In this document: in pieces, positions 58,250 through 64,000 of the stretch
How the letters are laid out: every line of letters starts with the position of its first letter
Numbering within the stretch: the stretch's first letter is position 1
Source of the DNA: Mesorhizobium sp. BR1-1-16
Lineage (GTDB): Bacteria > Pseudomonadota > Alphaproteobacteria > Rhizobiales > Kaistiaceae
Assembly (NCBI RefSeq): GCF_020165495.1
Contig: NZ_JAIUIE010000001.1
Location: 744,001 to 808,000 of the forward strand
Direction: 5' to 3'
Length of the DNA: 64,000 nucleotides
Program-made: the position numbers and the translations under genes
Notes under the pieces: model-generated
What the model was told of the DNA's origin: nothing
Seen by the model: only the letters and a program-made list of their open reading frames with translations
The model's database searches: none

Positions 58250-58678
58250 TTAGCCAGCCACTCCCAGCGTTGCGACCGCGAGCACGACATAGCGGCCGAC
58301 CTTGCCGATCGCCACCAGCAGGACGAAGCTCCCGAGCGGCTCTCGCAATGTCCCGGCGACGACCGTGAGCGGATCACCGACGACGGGCAGCCAGGACAGG
58401 AGCAGGCTCCATCGGCCGACCTTGTGGTACCAGCGCTGTGCACGGACAAGCGCCGCTTCGCTGACCGGAAACCAGCTGCGATGCCGGAAATGCTCGAGAA
58501 AGCGGCCGAGCAGCCAGTTGACGATCGCGCCGAGAACGTTGCCGGCGCTGGCCGTCGCGACCAGCAGCCAGGGCGCGACGTCGCCCTTGAGCAGCAGCGC
58601 GATCAGCACCGCCTCGGATTGCGCCGGAAGGAGCGTTGCCGCGAGAAAGGCCGCTGTGAACAGTCCGGCGAGTTCCAT
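58250..58678 (-). CDS. yqaA: YqaA/SNARE-associated-like membrane protein
   Basis: 142 aa with four helices and the DedA-like half: AAFLAATLLPAQSEAVLIALL near the N-terminus, NVLGAIVNWLLGRFL in the middle and LLLSWLPVVGDPLTVVAGTLR near the end. It belongs to the short YqaA branch of the VTT/DedA group (which includes undecaprenyl-phosphate or lipid flippases). The exact cargo is unknown. Divergent from the DUF2254 gene across 104 nt. Confidence 0.87.
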   Translation of the reverse strand: MELAGLFTAAFLAATLLPAQSEAVLIALLLKGDVAPWLLVATASAGNVLGAIVNWLLGRFLEHFRHRSWFPVSEAALVRAQRWYHKVGRWSLLLSWLPVVGDPLTVVAGTLREPLGSFVLLVAIGKVGRYVVLAVATLGVAG

Positions 58679-58782
58679 TATCCCGTTATCGCTTCATACC
58701 TGATGCTCGCGGCGGAGACTGCGCTACATAGAACCAAAGGAATCGGCGCCCCTCTGGCGGCGGCAGGATAGGGGGGCAAAGC

Positions 58783-60057
58783 ATGTCGCGCTGGCAATGG
58801 CTCTGGAAGCAGTTCACCCGGCGCCTCTGGGTCCGGGCGAGCCTGATCGGGGCGCTCGGGGTCGTCGCGGCGGTTCTGGCGGCCGTTATCGAGCGCTACA
58901 TCCCTTGGCAGTTGCCCGGAAAGATTGGCGCCGACGCCGTTGGAGGCATTCTCGATATCATCGCCTCCAGCATGCTGGCCGTCACGACCTTCTCCTTGAG
59001 CGTCATGACATCCGCCTATGGCTCGGCGACGAACAATGTCACGCCGCGCGCCACGAAGCTGCTGATGGAAGACCGCGTCACCCAAAACGTGCTCTCCACC
59101 TTCATTGGTTCGTTCCTGTTCAGCATCGTCGGCATCGTGGTCCTGAAGACAGGCGCCTATGGGGATCGCGGCCGCGTTATCCTGTTTCTTGTCACCATCG
59201 GCGTGATCGTCCTGATCGTCGTGACGCTGCTGCGCTGGATCGACCATCTGACCCGGCTCGGCCGCGTCGGCGAGACCACCAACCGCGTCGAGGAGGCGAC
59301 ACTGGCGGCGCTGGAGGCGCGGATCGAGCAGCCTTGTCTCGGCGGCGTCCCGCTCGAAGCGCCGCTTCGCGCACGAGCCGCTGATGGATGGGCTGTCACC
59401 GCCGACTCGATCGGCTATGTGCTGCATGTCGACATGGAAGCGCTGGAGAGCCTCGCCGAGGAGATCAACTGCGATATCGTCCTGGCGGCCACGCCCGGAG
59501 CCTTCACCTTCCCGCATTCGCCGCTCGCCTGCCTCGAGCAGCGGCCAGATGACGAGGCGGTGAGCGAAATCGTTGAAACGATCAGGCGCGCTTTTTCGAT
59601 CGGCACCGAGCGGAGCTTCGACCAGGATCCCCGCTTCGGCCTCGCGGTCCTGAGCGAGATCGGGTCACGGGCGCTCTCGCCAGGGATCAACGATTCAGGA
59701 ACCGCGATCGATGTCATCGGCCGCGTGACGCGCCTGCTGAGCCTTTGGGCCGCCAGACCCGCGCCGGATGCGGAAGCTCTTCGCTACAAGCGCGTGCATG
59801 TTCCGCCGCTCGAATCCGACGATCTGCTCGAAGACGCCTTCATGCTGATGGCGCGCGACGGCGCGGCGATGATCGAGGTGCAATTGCGCATCCAGAAGGC
59901 GCTCTTTGCGCTCGGGGCCATGGGCGATGTCGATGTCCGCGCGGCGGCGCGGCGACAGGCCGAAATGGCGATGGCACGCGCCGAAGCTGCACTGACCCTC
60001 GATGCCGACAAGAAGCGATTGCACGACGTGCGGGCTCCCTGGCAGGCGGACGCCTGA
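58783..60057 (+). CDS. DUF2254 domain membrane protein
   Basis: 424 aa. Four N-terminal helices (ASLIGALGVVAAVLAAVIERY, GGILDIIASSMLAVTTFSLSVM, FIGSFLFSIVGIVVL, VILFLVTIGVIVLIVVTLL) are followed by a large cytoplasmic part with DPRFGLAVLSEIGSRALSPG, a hallmark of DUF2254. The family is widespread and uncharacterised; a channel-like role has been proposed only by topology. Single gene. Confidence 0.88.
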   Translation: MSRWQWLWKQFTRRLWVRASLIGALGVVAAVLAAVIERYIPWQLPGKIGADAVGGILDIIASSMLAVTTFSLSVMTSAYGSATNNVTPRATKLLMEDRVTQNVLSTFIGSFLFSIVGIVVLKTGAYGDRGRVILFLVTIGVIVLIVVTLLRWIDHLTRLGRVGETTNRVEEATLAALEARIEQPCLGGVPLEAPLRARAADGWAVTADSIGYVLHVDMEALESLAEEINCDIVLAATPGAFTFPHSPLACLEQRPDDEAVSEIVETIRRAFSIGTERSFDQDPRFGLAVLSEIGSRALSPGINDSGTAIDVIGRVTRLLSLWAARPAPDAEALRYKRVHVPPLESDDLLEDAFMLMARDGAAMIEVQLRIQKALFALGAMGDVDVRAAARRQAEMAMARAEAALTLDADKKRLHDVRAPWQADA

Positions 60058-60114
60058 AGGACCTTTGCCAGCAGCCGCACCACGCTTTCTTCGCAGCCCA
60101 AAAGTGGCTCCCGC

Positions 60115-62166
60115 CTAGATATCTATCTCGGTCGCGAAGGCGGCGTTGTCCTGGATGAAGCGGAAGCGTTCCTCGGGCTTGTTGCCCATCAGCTGCTCCA
60201 CCGTATCGCGCGTCAGCTCGATCTCGCCATCGACGATCCCGACCCGCAGCAGCATGCGCTTCTTCGGGTCCATCGTCGTTTCCTTGAGCTGGGCCGGCAT
60301 CATTTCGCCAAGGCCCTTGAAGCGGCCGATCTCGACCTTGCCCCTGCCGGTGAATTCCTGCGCCAGCAACTCGTCCTTATGTCCATCGTCGCGCGCATAA
60401 AGCGTCTTGCCGCCCTGCGTGATGCGGTAGAGCGGCGGCACGGCGAGATAGAGATGGCCAGTCGAAATCAGTTCCGGCAACTCGCGATAGAAGAACGTGA
60501 TCAGCAGCGAGGCAATATGGGCGCCATCGACATCGGCGTCGGTCATGATGATGACCTTATCGTAGCGAAGGTCCTCATCTCGATATTGATTGCGCGGGCC
60601 GACGCCGAGCGCCTGCATCAGGTCGGCAAGCTGCTGGTTGGCGCCGAGCTTCTCGCGGCCGGCATTGGCGACATTGAGGATCTTGCCGCGCAGCGGCAGG
60701 ATCGCCTGGCTCGCGCGGTCGCGTGCCTGCTTGGCCGAGCCTCCGGCCGAGTCGCCCTCGACGATGAAGATCTCGCTGCCCTGCGCCGCCGTCTGGCTGC
60801 AATCGGCGAGCTTTCCCGGCAGGCGCAGCTTGCGCACCGCGCTCTTGCGGTTGACCTCTTTTTCCTGTCGCCGGCGCAGCCGCTCCTCGGCGCGCTCGAT
60901 CACCCAGTCCAGCAGGCGGGTTGCGTCCTGCGGCGAGGCGGCGAGCCAATGGTCAAACGGATCGCCGAGCGCTTTCTCGACGATGCGCGTCGCCTCGCCT
61001 GAGGCGAGGCGGTCCTTGGTCTGGCCGACGAATTCCGGCTCGCGCACGAAGACGGACAGCATCGCGGCGCAGGAGGTCATGACGTCATCGGCGGTGATCA
61101 CCGAAGCGCGCTTGTTGCCGGTGAGCTCGGCATAGGCCTTCAGCCCACGCAGCAGCGCGGAGCGGAGGCCCTGCTCATGCGTGCCACCGTCCGGCGTCGG
61201 GACGGTGTTGCAATAGGATCGGACATAGCCATCGCCCGGGAACCAGGCGACCGCCCATTCCGCTGCGCCATGGCCGGAAGTCTTGTCGGTGCGGCCGGCG
61301 AAGATCTGGCCGGTGACGGTTTTCTCGCCGGTGAGGTCCGCCGCGAGGAAGTCCTTGAGCCCGCCCGGGAAGTGGAACACAGCCGTCGGCGGCGTGGCGG
61401 CGTCCGGTCCGAGCAGTTCCGGCGCGCAGTTCCAGCGGATCTCGACGCCGCCATAGAGATAGGCCTTGGAACGGGACATCGCAAAAAGGCGAGCCGGCTT
61501 GAACTGTGCCGCGGCGCCGAAGATCTGCGCGTCGGGCTTGAAGCGCGTGCGGGTGCCACGGCGGTTCTGTACGTCGCCGACGAGGACAAGCCCCGACGTC
61601 GGAACGCCCCGCGCGAAGGTCTGGCGATAGAGCTTGCGGCCGCGCGCGACCTCGACCTCCAGCACCTCGGAGAGCGCGTTCACCACCGAAACGCCGACGC
61701 CATGCAGGCCGCCTGAGGTCTCGTAGACCTTGGAGTCGAACTTTCCGCCGGAATGCAGCGTCGTCATGATGACTTCGAGCGCCGACTTGTCCTTGAACTT
61801 CGGATGCGGGTCGACCGGAATGCCGCGGCCGTTGTCGGTCACGGTGACGAAGCCGTCGGCAGAGACTTCGACCTCGATGAAATTGGCGTGGCCTGCGACG
61901 GCCTCGTCCATCGAGTTGTCAATCACCTCGGCGAAGAGATGGTGCAACGCCTTTTCGTCGGTGCCGCCAATATACATGCCTGGCCGACGGCGCACGGGCT
62001 CGAGCCCCTCGAGCACTTCGATGTCGGCGGCGGAATAGTCTGCTTCGGCGGCGGCCTGGCTTGATCGGCGCGCGGCCGCAGCCTTGCTGGCGGCAGCCGT
62101 CGTCGCGCTGCTCTCAGTGACAGTCTCGGCCGCTGCCGATCCGAAGAGATCGCTGGTGTCGTCCAT
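60115..62166 (-). CDS. parE: DNA topoisomerase IV subunit B
   Basis: 683 aa type IIA topoisomerase ATPase subunit. An alanine-rich N-terminal tail of about 45 residues precedes the GHKL ATPase domain ([41 protein letters not shown]), the transducer, and the TOPRIM domain ([30 protein letters not shown]). The end ([20 protein letters not shown]) is typical of ParE. ATG 62166 gives the full protein. No parC is near, as is usual in this class. Confidence 0.95.
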   Translation of the reverse strand: MDDTSDLFGSAAAETVTESSATTAAASKAAAARRSSQAAAEADYSAADIEVLEGLEPVRRRPGMYIGGTDEKALHHLFAEVIDNSMDEAVAGHANFIEVEVSADGFVTVTDNGRGIPVDPHPKFKDKSALEVIMTTLHSGGKFDSKVYETSGGLHGVGVSVVNALSEVLEVEVARGRKLYRQTFARGVPTSGLVLVGDVQNRRGTRTRFKPDAQIFGAAAQFKPARLFAMSRSKAYLYGGVEIRWNCAPELLGPDAATPPTAVFHFPGGLKDFLAADLTGEKTVTGQIFAGRTDKTSGHGAAEWAVAWFPGDGYVRSYCNTVPTPDGGTHEQGLRSALLRGLKAYAELTGNKRASVITADDVMTSCAAMLSVFVREPEFVGQTKDRLASGEATRIVEKALGDPFDHWLAASPQDATRLLDWVIERAEERLRRRQEKEVNRKSAVRKLRLPGKLADCSQTAAQGSEIFIVEGDSAGGSAKQARDRASQAILPLRGKILNVANAGREKLGANQQLADLMQALGVGPRNQYRDEDLRYDKVIIMTDADVDGAHIASLLITFFYRELPELISTGHLYLAVPPLYRITQGGKTLYARDDGHKDELLAQEFTGRGKVEIGRFKGLGEMMPAQLKETTMDPKKRMLLRVGIVDGEIELTRDTVEQLMGNKPEERFRFIQDNAAFATEIDI

Positions 62167-62692
62167 GGGTCTTCCGTTTGGGTCCGGCCGCTGACATGGC
62201 CGGACAGGCCATCCGAATCAAGCATGAATCTTGCCATGCGCCGCGCCCGGCGGCGAGAGCGTTTCCTGTTTGTTCGTAGCGAGCCGCACGAAGGTATGAT
62301 CGCATACAGGGGCCTCTGACCTCGCCACGGCAAGGGCCTCGGCGTCTCATGGTGCCGATATCAGGCTGTGGCGGTCTGGCAACAGCGGGTTCCATTATCG
62401 TCGCAGAGTCTTCGCCAGACATGATCCGCCGCCTTTCAGCCATAAAGCGACACGAGCTTCGCCTGCATCCGGGGGCGGATAGGACAGATCTTGCGGCGTG
62501 TTGTGGGAAATACCTCTTTTGCTTGCGCATTGAGGGCCGGGATGAGTCATTCATTCGGCCGGTTGCATGGCGGCCAAGGTTTCGCCGGAAACCGGGTGCA
62601 CTCTCTCATCCAATCCAATAACGGCCGCGGCGACGCGGCCTGCCTTGATCCCGTGTGGCCGCCTTTGGCCGCAGCGTGGTCGGCTGTCCATA
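62167..62692. other. Long intergenic region between parE and exoR
   Basis: 526 nt without a convincing gene. No tRNA cloverleaf, no signal-peptide-bearing small frame and no U-tract terminator was recognised. It must contain the parE promoter (minus) and the exoR promoter (plus). Small GC palindromes (for example around GGCCGCGGCGACGCGGCC at 62622-62639) are present but not distinctive. Confidence 0.6.
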
Positions 62693-63523
62693 ATGAAGTG
62701 GCAAGCTATGCGGTTTTCTAGCGCGTTTGGCGGTGCCGCCCTCTTTGGCATCGGACTTCTCAGCGGCCTCACGGGGGCTTACGCCCTCGATGCGCGCACG
62801 CTCGACAAGAATGCGACGCCGATGGAGGCGTTCCGCTTCGGCTATAATGCCTACAAGCAGGGTGACAAGACCGCCGCGGTCGAGGCGCTGACCTATGCGG
62901 CCGAGAAGGGCCATGCCGGGGCGCAGTGGAAGCTCGGTCGGATGTATGCCGAAGGCGATGGCCTCGCCAAGGACGACATGAAGGCATTCGAGATGTTCAG
63001 CGAGATTGCTGACGATCATGCCGACGACAATCCCGACGGCAGTTCGGCCCGCTTTGTCGCCAATGCCTTTGTCGAACTCGGCTCCTATTATCGCGAAGGC
63101 ATCCCGAACAGCGCGATCCAGCCGGATTTCGGCCGCGCCCGGCAGATGTTCGCCTATGCGGCGTCCTATTTCGGCGATCCCGACGCGCAGCTCAATCTGG
63201 CCCGCATGTATTATGACGGCGAGGGCGGGGATCGTGACCCGCGCCAGGCCGTTCGCTGGGCGAAACTGGCCGCGAATAAGGGCAATGTCGGTGCGCAGGC
63301 TCTGCTCGGCCACATGCTGTTCGAAGGCGAGGGCGTCAATCGCGAGCCGGTGCTCGGCCTCATGTTCCTGACCGTTGCGCGCGACCGCGCCAAGCCGCTC
63401 GATCCCTGGATCCAGAAGCTACAGGAACAAGCCTTCTCGATTGCGACGGAAACCGAGCGTCGCACCGCGCTGGCTCTGGCTGACGACTGGTTAAGCAAGA
63501 ACGCCGCCACCGCCTCTCGCTGA
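62693..63523 (+). CDS. exoR: ExoR-like periplasmic Sel1-repeat protein
   Basis: 276 aa from ATG 62693 (ATG 62708 also possible). Signal peptide ends near GAYALDA. Sel1-like repeats follow: AFRFGYNAYKQGDKTAAVEA, AQWKLGRMYAEGDGLAKDD, AQLNLARMYYDGEGGDRDP, AQALLGHMLFEGEGVNREP. The opening TPMEAFRFGYNAYK closely resembles ExoR of Rhizobiaceae, the periplasmic inhibitor of the ExoS-ChvI two-component system, which controls exopolysaccharide and motility. exoS and chvI are not in this window, so function is inferred from similarity. Confidence 0.75.
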   Translation: MKWQAMRFSSAFGGAALFGIGLLSGLTGAYALDARTLDKNATPMEAFRFGYNAYKQGDKTAAVEALTYAAEKGHAGAQWKLGRMYAEGDGLAKDDMKAFEMFSEIADDHADDNPDGSSARFVANAFVELGSYYREGIPNSAIQPDFGRARQMFAYAASYFGDPDAQLNLARMYYDGEGGDRDPRQAVRWAKLAANKGNVGAQALLGHMLFEGEGVNREPVLGLMFLTVARDRAKPLDPWIQKLQEQAFSIATETERRTALALADDWLSKNAATASR

Positions 63524-63779
63524 GCCACTCATCCACTGCCGCGGTGCCAAGGCGGCTTGCGGCGAGCCCCTGAATTCGGCAACCATTCTCTCCCCGTCTC
63601 GCGGCGGCGCCGGCCGGCGCTTGCAGCGGGCGGCGTTGCCGGAGAGATAGGATGACGGCCGGCATTGACCCGCTGCAAGCGAGAGACCCGATGCGCTCGG
63701 CGCCTCGGGAAGCTGCGTCGCGCGCCGCGTCCGCGGCCTGTCGCTCCCGTGCCGGCCAACGCCCCGGAATGGGCCGCTC

Positions 63780-64000
63780 ATGACCGGGCTCCGCTTCGTC
63801 CTCGCCGCGGGAATCCTCCTCGTTTCGCTTTTGACCGCGGCGATGTTCGTCCTGGTGGCGGGCCCGATGGCGAGCGACCTCGCTGCGCGGGTCGACCAGC
63901 AACTCGTCGATGCCGGCCAGTCCTGGGCGAGCGTTGCCGTCGACGGCCAGACGGCGATTCTCTCAGGGACTGCGCCGACTCTCGAGGCGCAGCGGCGCGC
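63780..64000 (+). CDS. BON-domain-like membrane protein, cut by window edge
   Basis: First 73 codons only, from ATG 63780. One N-terminal helix (VLAAGILLVSLLTAAMFVLV), then a segment like the start of a BON domain (QSWASVAVDGQTAILSGTAP, with the SGxAPT-type turn). Such BON-plus-OmpA-like proteins are common in Rhizobiales envelopes, but the remainder is off the right edge. The 256 nt before it (63524-63779) hold no other recognisable gene. Confidence 0.6.
   Translation, partial: MTGLRFVLAAGILLVSLLTAAMFVLVAGPMASDLAARVDQQLVDAGQSWASVAVDGQTAILSGTAPTLEAQRR

Noticed and set aside
62167-62692. Possible tRNA or small RNA in the parE-exoR gap
   Set aside because: No T-loop or acceptor-stem pattern of a tRNA and no terminator with a U-tract was found.
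63524-63902. Minus-strand frames at the right end
   Set aside because: Low-complexity Arg-rich shadows; the plus-strand frame from 63780 has a membrane helix and a domain-like segment.

Overview
The window is a dense, high-GC chromosomal segment of an alphaproteobacterium, most likely order Hyphomicrobiales (Rhizobiales). The clues are the suf operon layout (two cysteine desulfurases with sufBCD, sufT and sufA), the aroQ-accB-accC-aat-DUF2155 run, an ExoR-like Sel1 protein, an aromatic-rich leader peptide in front of aroG, and RirA/Irr-like sites before suf. Genus cannot be fixed from the sequence. No rRNA, tRNA, CRISPR array, insertion sequence or prophage was recognised. The content is core chromosome, not an accessory island.

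Layout. 1-9.7 kb: a partial M23 peptidase, a DUF455 ferritin-like protein, a BCP peroxiredoxin, a very large AsmA-like protein, a methyltransferase, tyrS, then aroG behind a leader-peptide attenuator. 9.7-14.2 kb: anmK, a CPA1 antiporter, a membrane protein and an alpha/beta hydrolase. 14.2-22.6 kb: the Fe-S assembly operon (NifS-like desulfurase, sufB, C, D, S, T, a VOC protein, sufA), then tenA. 22.6-23.5 kb: a frameshifted TfoX-domain gene and two tiny exported proteins. 23.6-28.6 kb: a three-part phospholipid-salvage protein divergent from a TetR regulator with tandem operators, then a Crp/Fnr regulator. 28.6-32.5 kb: a small hydrolase, and pgi divergent from a ROK regulator. 32.5-40 kb: an aminotransferase, an M48 peptidase, a DsbA-like protein, aroQ, accB, accC, aat, DUF2155. 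40-46 kb: a DMT transporter, thiD, an FAH-family enzyme, LysE, an LpxH-like phosphoesterase, a glycosyltransferase, an AraC regulator. 46-51 kb: threonine dehydratase, an MFS transporter, dgcA-dgcN. 50.8-54.8 kb: an Mla/MCE lipid transport operon. 54.8-64 kb: a diguanylate cyclase, an RNA helicase, a secreted protein, a YqaA-like protein, DUF2254, parE, exoR, and a partial BON-like protein.

How the genes work together. Several units concern the envelope: the AsmA-like protein, the phospholipid-salvage fusion, the MCE transporter, the LpxH-like/glycosyltransferase pair, the M23 and M48 peptidases, anmK and ExoR. Others concern Fe-S assembly, aromatic amino-acid supply (aroG, aroQ, tyrS) and the start of fatty-acid synthesis (accB, accC).

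The most notable regulatory structure is at 9502-9675 on the minus strand. A probably leaderless 28-codon peptide gene carries the run FFFGWYFSY and is followed by an intrinsic terminator and then aroG. This is an attenuator that appears able to sense Phe, Trp and Tyr together. Second in interest are the suf promoter, with both a TGA-N9-TCA (RirA/IscR-type) and an ICE-like (Irr) site, and the pair of TGAAC-N3-GTTCA palindromes 30 bp apart at the TetR/phospholipid-salvage promoter.
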